This document shows, one piece after another, positions 19,139 through 27,979 of a DNA stretch of 64,000 nucleotides. Both the position numbers and the translations under genes were made by a program. Under the pieces are notes generated by a model. It did no database searches, had not been told where the DNA came from, and saw nothing but the letters and a program-made list of their open reading frames with translations. Source of the DNA: CAKSQF01 sp963628435 (lineage in GTDB: Bacteria; Bacillota; Clostridia; Oscillospirales; CAG-272); assembly GCA_963628435.1 (NCBI GenBank), contig CAVGEY010000002.1, forward strand, positions 62,001 to 126,000. The letters run 5' to 3'. Each line of letters begins with the position of its first letter. Within the stretch, counting starts at the first letter, position 1.

Positions 19139-19939
19139 ATGGGATTTTTAGAAGGTAAAGTCGCCATTATCACAGGCGGCGGCAGAGCGGTACTCAGCGA
19201 CGGCAGCTGCGGATCAATCGGCTACGGCATCGCAACCGCATACGCAAAAGAAGGAGCAAATCTTGTTATCACCGGACGTAATGTGAAGAAGCTCGAAGAA
19301 GCAAAAGAAGAGCTCGAAAGACTTTACGGCATCAAGGTTCTGCCCGTTCAGGCAGATGTTTGCTCGGGTACCGACAACGAGGCTACCGTTGCAAATGTTG
19401 TAAAGCAGGCAGTAGACACATTCGGCCGCATTGATGTGCTTATCAACAATGCTCAGGCATCCGCATCGGGTGTTACACTCGCAAATCACACCACAGAGCA
19501 GTTTGATCTTGCTCTTTACTCCGGCCTTTACGCCGCTTTCTACTATATGAAGGCTTGCTATCCTTATCTTAAGGAAACAAAGGGCTCGGTTATCAACTTC
19601 GCATCCGGCGCAGGTCTTTTCGGTAACTTCGGTCAGTGCGCATACGCAGCAGCAAAAGAAGGTATCCGCGGACTTTCAAGAGTTGCCGCAACCGAATGGG
19701 GCAGAGACGGCATCAATGTCAACATCGTATGCCCGCTTGCATGGACCGCACAGCTCGAAAAATTCGAGCAGGCATATCCCGATGCATTCAAGGCGAATGT
19801 CAAGATGCCTCCTATGGGACATTACGGAAATGTCGAGACCGAAATCGGACGTGTATGCGTACAGCTCGCATCTCCCGATTTCAAGTATATGAGCGGCGAG
19901 ACCATTACGCTTGAAGGCGGCATGGGTCAGCGTCCTTAA
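19139..19939 (+). CDS. Short-chain dehydrogenase/reductase (SDR family)
   Basis: An NAD(P)-dependent oxidoreductase of 266 residues with a Rossmann fold. The cofactor motif is TGGGRAVLSDGSCGSIGYGIA: the TGxxxGxG glycine motif carries an insertion of several residues between the glycines, a feature of a subset of SDRs. NNAQ replaces the usual NNAG, and the catalytic Ser-Tyr-Lys set is FASGAG plus YAAAK. The C-terminal ITLEGGMG tail is standard. A GGAGG site lies 7 bases before the ATG. It is monocistronic, under its own promoter, and highly biased codon use suggests strong expression. Substrate unknown. Confidence 0.9.
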   Translation: MGFLEGKVAIITGGGRAVLSDGSCGSIGYGIATAYAKEGANLVITGRNVKKLEEAKEELERLYGIKVLPVQADVCSGTDNEATVANVVKQAVDTFGRIDVLINNAQASASGVTLANHTTEQFDLALYSGLYAAFYYMKACYPYLKETKGSVINFASGAGLFGNFGQCAYAAAKEGIRGLSRVAATEWGRDGINVNIVCPLAWTAQLEKFEQAYPDAFKANVKMPPMGHYGNVETEIGRVCVQLASPDFKYMSGETITLEGGMGQRP

Positions 19940-19955
19940 TCGGTTTCCGATTATC

Positions 19956-19993
19956 AAAAAAGCAGTCACACGGCTACCGTGTGACTGCTTTTT
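19956..19993. terminator. Bidirectional terminator between SDR and the LPEIG gene
   Basis: AAAAAGCAGTCACACGG pairs with CCGTGTGACTGCTTTTT around CTA; T-runs exist on both strands. Confidence 0.9.
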
Positions 19994-20018
19994 ATGATAT
20001 GTCGGAACATCGTTTTCA

Positions 20019-20411
20019 TCATATTATATTCTTTTTTCTCAGCTTTCCGACGATACCGACAACAATAAGAGATCCTACGGAGAAGGTACAGAGGGCAATC
20101 AGCAGCATTGTTCCGGTACCGATTTCGGGCAGATCGTCATTGCCGGACGATTCGGACGGTGCCGCCGTCGTAATCTCGGCTGCCGTTTTTTCATCGGATG
20201 AGGTTATTTTCGGCTCTTTTGCCGATTTTTCAACTGCATTTTCCCCGATTGCCGACAGATTTTCGTGAAAATCGCATATTTGCGTCTGATATGCGTTTGT
20301 TATATGAGCATCCGCACAGTCGGCATACGAAAAGAGTCCGAAAGCCCGCGCGGAAAGAGCAACAGTAAGGAAAAGAACGGTAAACACAAATACTGCTTTT
20401 TTCACTGCCAT
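20019..20411 (-). CDS. Small secreted protein with sortase-like LPEIG anchor signal
   Basis: A 130-residue protein of unknown function. Residues 1-25 are a signal peptide (AVKKAVFVFTVLFLTVALSARA). The mature part is tiny (about 70 residues), includes two cysteines (YADCADA and TQICDF) and an Ala/Ser/Thr/Glu-rich tail. It ends DDLPEIGTG, a 20-residue hydrophobic helix and KLRKKN, which is the layout of a sortase substrate with LPEIG as a variant of LPxTG. ATG 20411 is preferred over 20426 because AAGGA lies 7 bases before it. It has its own promoter and a palindrome just before the gene. No sortase is in the window. Confidence 0.7.
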   Translation of the reverse strand: MAVKKAVFVFTVLFLTVALSARAFGLFSYADCADAHITNAYQTQICDFHENLSAIGENAVEKSAKEPKITSSDEKTAAEITTAAPSESSGNDDLPEIGTGTMLLIALCTFSVGSLIVVGIVGKLRKKNII

Positions 20412-20425
20412 GACCATGTCCTTCA

Positions 20426-20469
20426 TTTGATTTCAAATCAAATATATCATAGCCGTTACGGTTTGTCAA
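20426..20469 (-). promoter_or_regulatory. Promoter and 17-base palindrome before the LPEIG gene
   Basis: Minus strand TTGACA (20464-20469), 17-base spacer, TATATT (20441-20446). The perfect inverted repeat TTTGATTT-C-AAATCAAA (20426-20442) touches the -10 and covers the transcription start, a classic repressor position. Nothing further is seen up to 20700. Confidence 0.7.
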
Positions 20470-20711
20470 TACGGGCATCTGATTTGCACACAAATCTGCT
20501 GATTCACGCAACCGGATTTGATGTTCATATTTCTTACCCGTTGATTTGTGCGGCATTGTTTTATTCTCGATCGGTATATGATAGTAAAAAACGCGCCCCC
20601 TGACTGAAAGTTCGGAAATTTATCGTCTTAAATATTGATATTTATTCGATATTATGGTATAGTCATATTACGGAGAATATACAAAGAAAAAACAAATCGG
20701 AAAGAGTTATT

Positions 20712-21044
20712 ATGAGCATTTTCTCATTTTTTAATCGAAAGCCCAAAGAAGGAAGCATCGCTTTTCGAACCCAAATGGCCGAAAAAATATCGGGAAAACA
20801 CATCAAATATGTAACCGAGCGGATAGACAACGAGGACATCGTAATCGGAAAAGAAGGATCTGTTTGTCTGCGTGACGATGAAATAATCGTATATGCGTCA
20901 ATGGATGTGCTTTTCCGCTGTCCGGTCGCCGAACTCACGGCATCCGAACTTATGAGCCATGACGGCGTAATTCTCTCGGGTCCCGACGGCGAACACGGCG
21001 GCAGGCAGCGCACGGTAATCGCGTATTACTTATATTACAGATAG
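20712..21044 (+). CDS. Conserved hypothetical protein, 110 residues
   Basis: A soluble, charged 110-residue protein, not recognised. It starts MSIFSFFNRKPKEG, has no signal or membrane helix, and a central run (YVTERIDNEDIVIGKEGSVCLRDDEIIVYA) suggests alternating beta-strands. GELTASEL-like helix and a C-terminal VIAYYLYY strand follow. The ATG has AAAGAG 9 bases upstream. The 20-base spacing of strands and a single Cys give no clue to function. It lies just before the ireB promoter and reads in the same direction, but a promoter separates them. Confidence 0.7.
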   Translation: MSIFSFFNRKPKEGSIAFRTQMAEKISGKHIKYVTERIDNEDIVIGKEGSVCLRDDEIIVYASMDVLFRCPVAELTASELMSHDGVILSGPDGEHGGRQRTVIAYYLYYR

Positions 21045-21072
21045 AAGACGCCGCATTCCTTCAAATTTACTA

Positions 21073-21101
21073 TTGCAAATTTCAGAGAAATATATTATAA
21101 T
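21073..21101 (+). promoter_or_regulatory. Promoter of ireB-ribF
   Basis: TTGCAA (21073-21078), 17-base spacer, TATAAT (21096-21101). Confidence 0.75.
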
Positions 21102-21163
21102 AACCGAAAGAGCGATGCGCCGCACCGCTCAAATTATCGGACATACCAAAAGGAGGAACTATA

Positions 21164-21430
21164 ATGGCAAACGATCGAAACGGAGAACAGAGAACAATCG
21201 TTATTCCGTCAATGGACGACAAGGATGCGCATGTTCGCGCTATCTTATCCGAGGTTTATGCCGCACTTCGTGCGAAAGGATATAATCCGGTAAATCAGAT
21301 TGTCGGTTATATTCTCTCCGGAGATCCGACATATATTACAAATTATCAGTCCGCACGCAGCCTTATCTGCAAAATAGAGCGAGATGATCTTCTGACTGTT
21401 CTGCTGACCGATTTTCTCGAAAAAGGATGA
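21164..21430 (+). CDS. ireB: IreB family regulatory phosphoprotein (UPF0297)
   Basis: An 88-residue cytoplasmic protein. The family consensus is plain: VYAALRAKGYNPVNQIVGYILSGDPTYITNY, then SARSLICKIERDDLL. In Enterococcus faecalis IreB is phosphorylated by the PASTA kinase IreK and modulates cephalosporin tolerance and cell-wall homeostasis (established for the family). The usual N-terminal phosphothreonine region is present only as a short QRTIVIP stretch. A strong AAGGAGG precedes the ATG by 8 bases. The usual neighbour ruvX is absent; instead ribF follows 6 bases downstream. Confidence 0.93.
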   Translation: MANDRNGEQRTIVIPSMDDKDAHVRAILSEVYAALRAKGYNPVNQIVGYILSGDPTYITNYQSARSLICKIERDDLLTVLLTDFLEKG

Positions 21431-21436
21431 TAATGC

Positions 21437-22378
21437 ATGACGGTTGATATATGCGAACCGGTCTTAGACAAAACCCCGCCGTGTGTTGTGGCACTCGGAA
21501 ATTTCGACGGTGTTCATACTGCGCACCGCGAACTGCTGAAAAAAGCAGTTGAAACCGCGGAAGAGCTTACTCTCGAAAGAGGAGAAAAAGTAATTCCCGC
21601 GGCCTTCACATTCAAGCTGCTTAAACCGAATGTCGGATATATCACCGATTTCGATGAAAAGACAAAGCTTCTTCATGACAGCGGCACAGATGTCTGCTAT
21701 TTTTGCGATTTCGGCAAAATCAAGGATATGTCGCCCGAAGAATTTACCGAAAAAATACTTATATCGCGGGTTAATGCCGTAGGGGTTGTCTGCGGCTTTA
21801 ATTTCAGATTCGGAAAGAATGCCGAAGGGGACGCCGCGATGCTGAGTGAAATTCTGTCACGGAAATACGGCATAACTCTGTCGGTAATAGAGCAGATAAA
21901 GTGCGGCGGCATCACGGTTTCATCGACCGAGATACGCAAAGCGATTTCGGGCGGAGATTTCGGGCTTGTGAAAACAATGCTCGGCAGAGAATACGAAATT
22001 TCGGGCATTGTTGAACACGGGAGAGAGGTCGGCAGAAAAATGGACTGCCCTACCCTGAACATTCCGGTCGACATTCACCGCGCTCTGCCGCATTACGGAG
22101 TTTACTTTTCGCGTTGTCTGTTTGACGGGAAATCGGTTCCGTCGATTTGCAACATAGGAGTGCGCCCGACATTCGACAGTTCTTTCGGTGAAAGCAGACC
22201 GCTGTGTGAGATACACCTTCTCCGCGGATCCGACCGAATGCCGAAGGCGGGAGACCGCATTTCGGTAATTCCGGACAGGTTCTGCCGTCCCGAGATAAAA
22301 TTCGACAGCCCGTCGGCACTTTACAGACAGATTGAGAAAGATACGGCCGATGCGGTTTCTTTTTACGCTTTACGGTGA
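21437..22378 (+). CDS. ribF: Bifunctional riboflavin kinase / FAD synthetase
   Basis: Makes FMN from riboflavin and then FAD, in the cytoplasm. The N-terminal nucleotidyltransferase domain (1-185) has VALGNFDGVHTAHRELL, where the usual HxGH is HTAH (Gly to Ala), plus GFNFRFGKNAEGD and VSSTEIR. The C-terminal kinase domain (190-313) has GREVGRKMDCPTLNI (the PTxN motif), HYGVYF, CNIGVRPTF and EIHLL. The 313-residue length is typical. ATG 21437 overlaps no gene and follows ireB by 6 bases, so the pair is co-transcribed. An additional ATG inside TGATAATGCATG is avoided by choosing this frame. Confidence 0.94.
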   Translation: MTVDICEPVLDKTPPCVVALGNFDGVHTAHRELLKKAVETAEELTLERGEKVIPAAFTFKLLKPNVGYITDFDEKTKLLHDSGTDVCYFCDFGKIKDMSPEEFTEKILISRVNAVGVVCGFNFRFGKNAEGDAAMLSEILSRKYGITLSVIEQIKCGGITVSSTEIRKAISGGDFGLVKTMLGREYEISGIVEHGREVGRKMDCPTLNIPVDIHRALPHYGVYFSRCLFDGKSVPSICNIGVRPTFDSSFGESRPLCEIHLLRGSDRMPKAGDRISVIPDRFCRPEIKFDSPSALYRQIEKDTADAVSFYALR

Positions 22379-22409
22379 TTTTTACGACTGCTTTTGGGAG
22401 TAAAGCAAA

Positions 22410-23774
22410 ATGATTGTTTACCTGCGAAAAAAAAGAAAAAGATTTTTTACGGTTTCGACAGACCTGCTGTCTTTTTTTCTGATTATATGTCTGCTTATCC
22501 CGATTATGTCTGTTTTCTCGACCGCCTCCCCCGCCGAAACTTCATCGGGTGCCGAATCGGCGGAATCGGTGACCGACGGTGCGTCAATCATATATCTTTA
22601 CTGTCCTCAATCGGACATTGTTCTTTACAGCAAGGGCGGCGATGAAATTTTCCATCCCTATGCGGTTGCGAAAATCATGACGCTGCTTGTCGCCGCCGAC
22701 TATATCCCGGACTGGGACGAAACCTTCACCGTCGAGGAAGGCATGACCGAAAAATTTTCAAACGGTTACGGCATAAGCGAGGGCGACTGCATAAGCTATA
22801 AAGATCTTGCCGTTCTTATTCTTTTCCGCGGATTTGACGATGCGGCAACCGTAATTGCGAGAAAAACAGCGGGAAGCGACGAAAAATTCGTCGAGCTTAT
22901 GAACGAAAAGGCCGAAAGTCTCGGAACATCCTCGACCGAATTCAAAAATCCGACCGGACGCGGCGACAAAGGAAGTACGACCGCAGGAGACAGCGCGCTT
23001 ATCGCCGCCGAATTCTGCAAAAATGACATACTTATGAACATTGCGGGTTCTGGTGTCGTCAGCTGCCGATCTCTCGGTCAGAAGAAAATATACAACAGAA
23101 ATTTTTATTTCAGCGGTTATTATAACGCAACCGGAAAAAGCTATATAAGCGAAAGAGCCGACGGAATTATCGCAGGAAGCGTTCTTGATCCCGAAATGCT
23201 TATATCATCGGCGACAATAGAAAACTATACCTACATCACGATTGTTATGGATGCGAAAAAGGCCGATGGCTTTTCCTATCCTTATGAAATAACAAACAAG
23301 CTGCTCGGAAAATATGCGGGTACATTCGGCTATGTCAGCGTACTGACGAAAAGCGATCCTATATGCGAAATACCGGTTAATATGGGTGACGGGCATGACA
23401 GCGTGGTTCTCTCACCCGATCGTGATTTTTACTTCTATGTTATGAACGACTCGGATGTTAAAAAAGAGTTTTCGTACGAATACACGCTGGCATACGAATC
23501 ACTTGACGCTCCGGTGGAATCGGGAACGGCGGTCGGACAGATAATTCTCTATCGAAACGGAGAAGAGGTCGGAAGAGCCGATCTCGTCACCCGCGCGAAC
23601 ATCTCAAAAAGCATGAGCGCGTACTATTATGACCGAACGAGAAAAATAATTACCGACAAATTCGTAATACGGCTGATTGTCGTCATCGCGGCGGTGTTTG
23701 TAATCACGGTAATGGCGATTGCGATTATACGCGGTCAGATGCACAGATACAAAGAAAAAAACAAAAACGGATAA
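22410..23774 (+). CDS. Peptidase S11 (D-alanyl-D-alanine carboxypeptidase) homologue lacking the catalytic motifs
   Basis: A 454-residue membrane-anchored protein with a basic N-terminus (LRKKRKRFF), a signal/anchor helix (17-38), the S11 fold (55-330), a DacA-like C-terminal beta domain and a final TM helix (about 425-445) with a Lys-rich tail. S11 enzymes trim D-Ala from peptidoglycan stem peptides. Alignable blocks are FHPYAVAKIMT, LAVLILFRGFDDAATVIA, FVELMNEKAESLGTSSTEFKNPTG and ERADGIIAG. However SxxK is AVAK (Ala85), SxN is RGF (140-142) and KTG is IAG (254-256), so no acyl-enzyme should form. Probably a pseudoenzyme with a structural or regulatory envelope role. Starts 32 bases after ribF. 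Confidence 0.85.
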   Translation: MIVYLRKKRKRFFTVSTDLLSFFLIICLLIPIMSVFSTASPAETSSGAESAESVTDGASIIYLYCPQSDIVLYSKGGDEIFHPYAVAKIMTLLVAADYIPDWDETFTVEEGMTEKFSNGYGISEGDCISYKDLAVLILFRGFDDAATVIARKTAGSDEKFVELMNEKAESLGTSSTEFKNPTGRGDKGSTTAGDSALIAAEFCKNDILMNIAGSGVVSCRSLGQKKIYNRNFYFSGYYNATGKSYISERADGIIAGSVLDPEMLISSATIENYTYITIVMDAKKADGFSYPYEITNKLLGKYAGTFGYVSVLTKSDPICEIPVNMGDGHDSVVLSPDRDFYFYVMNDSDVKKEFSYEYTLAYESLDAPVESGTAVGQIILYRNGEEVGRADLVTRANISKSMSAYYYDRTRKIITDKFVIRLIVVIAAVFVITVMAIAIIRGQMHRYKEKNKNG

Positions 23775-23780
23775 AACAGA

Positions 23781-23806
23781 AAAAAGGAGCCCCGCGGCTC
23801 CTTTTT
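23781..23806 (+). terminator. Terminator after the S11 homologue
   Basis: AAAAAGGAGCC pairs with GGCTCCTTTTT; T-run follows. Confidence 0.85.
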
Positions 23807-23853
23807 CTTTCAATTTTTTCAAAGACAATACGTAAAAGACAGGAGCAGTCAAA

Positions 23854-25617
23854 ATGGGAAAACTTACGATAAACGACGGCAGGTTTTATATGGACGGCGA
23901 ACCGTACACGGTCATATCGGGAGCGATGCACTATTTTCGCATACCGAGAGAATATTGGCGCGACCGCCTTTTGAAACTCGCCGAATGCGGTTTTAACACG
24001 GTTGAAACATATACCTGCTGGAATCTGCACGAGAAAAACGAGGGTAAATTCGATTTTTCGGACAGACTTGATGTAAAAGCCTATATAGAGCTTGCGGGCG
24101 AACTCGGACTTAATGTCATACTGCGTCCGGGTCCGTACATCTGCGCCGAATGGGATTTCGGGGGACTTCCCGCCTGGCTGCTCGGATACGAAAACATACC
24201 GCTCCGCTGCTCGGACAACCGTTTTATGTCAAAATTCGGCAGATATCTGCGTGCTCTTCTGCCGCAGCTCGGCGAACTGACCGCAGGTCACGGCGGAAAC
24301 ATCATAATGCTTCAGATTGAGAACGAATACGGAAGCTACGGAAACGACAAAGATTATCTGCGCGAAATTGCGAAAATCTACCGTGACTGCGATATGGACT
24401 GTCTGTATTATACATCCGACGGCCCATGCGAACTGATGCTCGGCGGCGGAACACTTGACGAATATCTCTCGGTGGCGAATTTCGGTTCAAAGCCGAAAGA
24501 ACACTTCAAAATCATGAAAACATTCCGTCCGAACGCGCCGCTTATGTGCGGCGAATACTGGTGCGGATGGTTTGATCACTGGTTTGAGAAGCATCACACG
24601 CGCACCGCAGATGAAATAAGCGGCGAATTCCGTGATTTTTTTGACATCGGTGCGTCGGTCAACTTCTATATGTTCCACGGCGGAACCAATTTCGGCTTTA
24701 CAAACGGTGCGAATTACGATGATTTTTATCAGCCTACGGTGACAAGCTACGACTACAATGCCCTGCTTACCGAAGCAGGCGACAGAACAGAGGCATATTA
24801 CAAAATCCGCGACATTATAAAAGAGAAAACCGGGCGCAGTCTTCCGCTGACGGCGTGTGAAACACCGAAACACGCATACGGAAAGCTGAAGCTGACCGAA
24901 AAAGCAAATCTGTTTGAAAATATCGACAGAATTTCGTCCCCGTGCAAAACCGCCGCTCCCGAATTTATGGAGGAGCTCGGACAATCTTTCGGATATATGC
25001 TCTACCGAACCGAGGTAAACGGCTCGGAGGGTATCAAGACTCTGATAATCGAAAAAGTCCGCGACCGTGCGCAGATTTTCGTTGACGGTGAGCTTCGCTC
25101 GGTATATGACCGCGCGAAGCCCGCACCCGACAATGAGAGAGTGAAAATCGGGGGCTGCTGCGGCAAAAAGATCAGACTCGACATTCTCGTCGAAAATATG
25201 GGACGCGTGAATTACGGGCCGAAACTGCGCGACCGCAAGGGAATTTCGGGTGTGCGCTTTGATTATCAATATCATTTCGGCTGGGAGCAGTATCCACTTC
25301 CGATGGACAATCTTTCGGAGCTTGAATTTTCTCCGATTGCCGAAGGCAGCATATCGGGACCGACTTTTCTGAGAGGAAAACTCTTTATTTCGGGAGCTCC
25401 GTGCGACACTTTTGTAAGACTTGACGGGTTCACCAAAGGGTTTGTTGTTGTAAACGGCAACAATCTCGGAAGATATTATAATCCCGCAGGGCCGCAGAAA
25501 ACGCTTTATCTGCCCGCGCCGTTTCTTAAAGAGGGAGAAAACGAAATAATCGTCTTTGAATCGGACAAAACCGACTCGGCATACATCGGATTTACCGACA
25601 CGCCCGATCTCGGGTAA
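23854..25617 (+). CDS. Glycoside hydrolase family 35 beta-galactosidase
   Basis: A 587-residue enzyme without signal peptide, so cytoplasmic, that removes terminal beta-galactose. The TIM barrel begins GAMHYFRIPREYWRDRL and continues VETYTCWNLHE, ILRPGPYICAEWDFGGLPAWLL, QIENEYGSYG (acid/base Glu158) and GEYWCGWFDHW (nucleophile Glu234), then FYMFHGGTNFGFTNGA. C-terminal jelly rolls include VNYGPKLRDRKGI and GFTKGFVVVNGNNLGRYYNPAGPQKTLYLPAPFL. All are GH35 signatures. AAGACAGGAG lies before the ATG. It is separated from the preceding gene by a terminator and probably transcribed alone; the second beta-galactosidase of the window, of a different family from the GH2 gene. Confidence 0.95.
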   Translation: MGKLTINDGRFYMDGEPYTVISGAMHYFRIPREYWRDRLLKLAECGFNTVETYTCWNLHEKNEGKFDFSDRLDVKAYIELAGELGLNVILRPGPYICAEWDFGGLPAWLLGYENIPLRCSDNRFMSKFGRYLRALLPQLGELTAGHGGNIIMLQIENEYGSYGNDKDYLREIAKIYRDCDMDCLYYTSDGPCELMLGGGTLDEYLSVANFGSKPKEHFKIMKTFRPNAPLMCGEYWCGWFDHWFEKHHTRTADEISGEFRDFFDIGASVNFYMFHGGTNFGFTNGANYDDFYQPTVTSYDYNALLTEAGDRTEAYYKIRDIIKEKTGRSLPLTACETPKHAYGKLKLTEKANLFENIDRISSPCKTAAPEFMEELGQSFGYMLYRTEVNGSEGIKTLIIEKVRDRAQIFVDGELRSVYDRAKPAPDNERVKIGGCCGKKIRLDILVENMGRVNYGPKLRDRKGISGVRFDYQYHFGWEQYPLPMDNLSELEFSPIAEGSISGPTFLRGKLFISGAPCDTFVRLDGFTKGFVVVNGNNLGRYYNPAGPQKTLYLPAPFLKEGENEIIVFESDKTDSAYIGFTDTPDLG

Positions 25618-25622
25618 CGATG

Positions 25623-25660
25623 AAAAACCGGAGGCCGCTTAATGCGTCCTCCGATTTTTT
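25623..25660. terminator. Bidirectional terminator between GH35 and rsgA
   Basis: CGGAGG-CGC pairs with GCG-CCTCCG across TTAAT, with AAAAA on the left and TTTTTT on the right. Confidence 0.85.
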
Positions 25661-26570
25661 ATTTCGGATGTTTCTTATCCCATTCGTGTTTATCTTTCAA
25701 TACGAGATACAAATCGGTATAACTTTTATGTCGTTCGGGCGCGATTATGCCGTCATCAACGGCTCCGAGTATCGCGCATCCCTCCTCTTTGGTATGAGTG
25801 CATTTCCGATATCTGCAGCCCCCGAGATACGGAAGAAATTCGGGGAAAGCGGACGGAAGATCCTCTTTTGACATAAAATCAAACTGCTTAAAATCAAGCA
25901 TCGTAAATCCCGGCGTATCGGCAATATAGCCGCCCCCTTTTGCGAACAGTTCCACCTTTCGTGTCGTATGGCGTCCGCGTTCGGTTCTTTCGCTGACACT
26001 GCCGGTTACAAGCGACAAATCGGGAAACAGTGCATTCAGCAGGGTTGATTTGCCGACACCCGACGCGCCCGCAAATGCCGCGATGCGTTTTTCGGATCTC
26101 GTCAGAATAAAGTCGCGCAGATTGTCTATGCCGTCTCCCGATACAGAGTCGGTTACAAAAAGACGCATACCGCTTTTTTTGTAAATTTCGCATATTCTTT
26201 CGGTGCTTTTTTCATCAAGTCTGCATTTGCCGATCACACAGCAGACGTCAATTTTATTATGCACGGCAATCGCCGTCAGCTTGTCTACTGTCGGAAGGTC
26301 GGGAGAGGGAGAGGCAGAGGGGATAACCACAAACAAATCATCGAGATTCGCCATGGCGGGCCGTATAAGAAGATTTTTTCTCGGCAGAATTTCTTTTATC
26401 ACATTTTCGCCCTGCTCTGCCGTCTCGACAATTACAAGGTCGCCGACCTGCGGAGATTCGTTCCCGTGTCGGAATTTTCCGCGCGCACGGCACTCTATGA
26501 CTTTATCCGGGCTGTCGACAAAATAAAGTCCGCCGACTCCCTTAATTATCCTGCCCTCTGTTTCGGCCAT
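25659..26570 (-). CDS. rsgA: Small-ribosomal-subunit biogenesis GTPase RsgA
   Basis: A 303-residue circularly permuted GTPase that helps 30S subunit maturation. An N-terminal OB-fold (GLYFVDSPDKVIECRARGKFR, then PQVGDLVIVE) is followed by the permuted G domain with G4 (HNKID) before G1 (GASGVGKSTLLNAL) and G3 (DTPGF). The C-terminal zinc knuckle is CRYRKCTHTKEEGC. All diagnostic parts are present. The start follows a GGACAGGTAG site. Its usual neighbours (prpC, prkC, rpe) are not present, although ireB, which is tied to the same kinase system, lies 4 kb away. Confidence 0.95.
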   Translation of the reverse strand: MAETEGRIIKGVGGLYFVDSPDKVIECRARGKFRHGNESPQVGDLVIVETAEQGENVIKEILPRKNLLIRPAMANLDDLFVVIPSASPSPDLPTVDKLTAIAVHNKIDVCCVIGKCRLDEKSTERICEIYKKSGMRLFVTDSVSGDGIDNLRDFILTRSEKRIAAFAGASGVGKSTLLNALFPDLSLVTGSVSERTERGRHTTRKVELFAKGGGYIADTPGFTMLDFKQFDFMSKEDLPSAFPEFLPYLGGCRYRKCTHTKEEGCAILGAVDDGIIAPERHKSYTDLYLVLKDKHEWDKKHPK

Positions 26571-26675
26571 CTGTTCTACCTGTCCTTCGGTTAATATGTT
26601 TATCTTCTATATCGGTTTATTATAATATTTTTTTTCGGTGTTTTCAAGAAATTTCGAAAAAAAAGCAAAAAAAGC

Positions 26676-26703
26676 TTGAAAAGAGCCGCAAATATTGTAT
26701 AAT
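26676..26703 (+). promoter_or_regulatory. Promoter of the methyltransferase gene
   Basis: TTGAAA (26676-26681), 16-base spacer, TATAAT (26698-26703), 33 bases before the ATG. Confidence 0.7.
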
Positions 26704-26735
26704 AGTTATGAGAAAATTACGCGGAGGATATCGGT

Positions 26736-27911
26736 ATGGCGCTGTCGGCAGAAGATTATCGTAAAATATCGGATGCCGTTCACGGCATGACCGACAATCG
26801 GGACGAACTCATAAAAATCACATTCAGCAAACCGCATGACAGGAATATTCTGCGTGCGCGCGCAAGAACGGTTGACAAGGCAGACGGCAAAAGGTTTCTG
26901 CAGATTGAAACGTTTACCGCCGACAACAAGGTAAATCACCGAAATATCGAATCTTCGGACATTGCCGATGCAGTTACCGAAGCGGCGGCAAACGAATTCG
27001 GGCAGACAAACATAGTCTGCGCCGCCGGAGAATTGCAGATTCGTTTTTCATCTAAAGGCAAACTGCTGATCACAAAATCCAAAACAAGCGGAAAAATACC
27101 GACGGTCGCCGCCGCACATGACAGAGAGAAAAAATATATAATAGATTCGGCGAAATATTCGGACTTTCTCTCGATTCTCGGTGTCTGCGACAAAGACGGC
27201 AACGTTTTCGACAAAAAAAGGTCAAAATACCGTCAGCTCAACCGATTTGTCGAGCTTCTCGACGATGTTTACGGCAAACTTCCGCAAAACGGCAGGCTGA
27301 CCGTCTGCGATCTCTGCTGCGGCAAAAGTTATCTTACGTTTGCCGTCTACCTCTATCTTGAAAAGGTAAAAGGCAGAGAGGTTACAATGTACGGCGTCGA
27401 TCTCAAATCGGACGTGATTTCATACTGTGCGGATGCCGCCGAAAAGCTCGGACTCGGCGATCTGCATTTTATCTGCGGCGACATAGCCGATTTCGATCCG
27501 ATGGCGGATGTCGATCTTGTAATCTCGCTTCACGCCTGCGATATCGCAACCGATATCGTACTTGCCTATGCGGTAAAACACAAGGCAAAGCTGATACTGT
27601 CGACACCGTGCTGTCATCACGAAATGTTCCATCAGCTCGGAGATACACCGCTTTCGCCGATTATGAAACATTCGATACTGAAACAGAAATTCGCCGACGC
27701 GCTCACCGACTCGATGCGCACGCTTATGCTCGAAGCCAGAGGATATAAAGCCGAGGCGATCGAGCTGATAGATCCGGACGAAACTCCGAAGAACGTCATG
27801 ATACGCGCCGTCTATACCGGCAGAGAAAGCAAAGAGGCGGCGGAGGAATACCGAAAAACAGCCGAGTTTTTCGGCGTGAATCCGATGCTCGAAAAACTGC
27901 TGTCCGATTAG
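26736..27911 (+). CDS. Class I SAM-dependent methyltransferase (Methyltransf_32-like)
   Basis: A 391-residue cytoplasmic protein. The N-terminal 170 residues form a separate charged domain (ARARTVDKADGKRFLQIETFT; TVAAAHDREKKYII). The methyltransferase domain begins at about 185 with VCDLCCGKSYLTFAVYLYL (motif I), followed by YGVDLKSDVI (motif II), ICGDIADF, LVISLHACDIATDIVLAYAV and STPCCHHEMF. The combination LHACD plus a CCHHE motif is characteristic of a family shared by Firmicutes and eukaryotes (METTL25/GSTCD-like) thought to act on RNA; the target is not established. AGGATA precedes the ATG. Transcribed from its own promoter. Confidence 0.8.
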   Translation: MALSAEDYRKISDAVHGMTDNRDELIKITFSKPHDRNILRARARTVDKADGKRFLQIETFTADNKVNHRNIESSDIADAVTEAAANEFGQTNIVCAAGELQIRFSSKGKLLITKSKTSGKIPTVAAAHDREKKYIIDSAKYSDFLSILGVCDKDGNVFDKKRSKYRQLNRFVELLDDVYGKLPQNGRLTVCDLCCGKSYLTFAVYLYLEKVKGREVTMYGVDLKSDVISYCADAAEKLGLGDLHFICGDIADFDPMADVDLVISLHACDIATDIVLAYAVKHKAKLILSTPCCHHEMFHQLGDTPLSPIMKHSILKQKFADALTDSMRTLMLEARGYKAEAIELIDPDETPKNVMIRAVYTGRESKEAAEEYRKTAEFFGVNPMLEKLLSD

Positions 27912-27979
27912 TCGGTTTACACGGAAATTATGCGGCATCTGCCGTTAAAATATTTTTTCATCGAAAGAGAGGAAAAACA

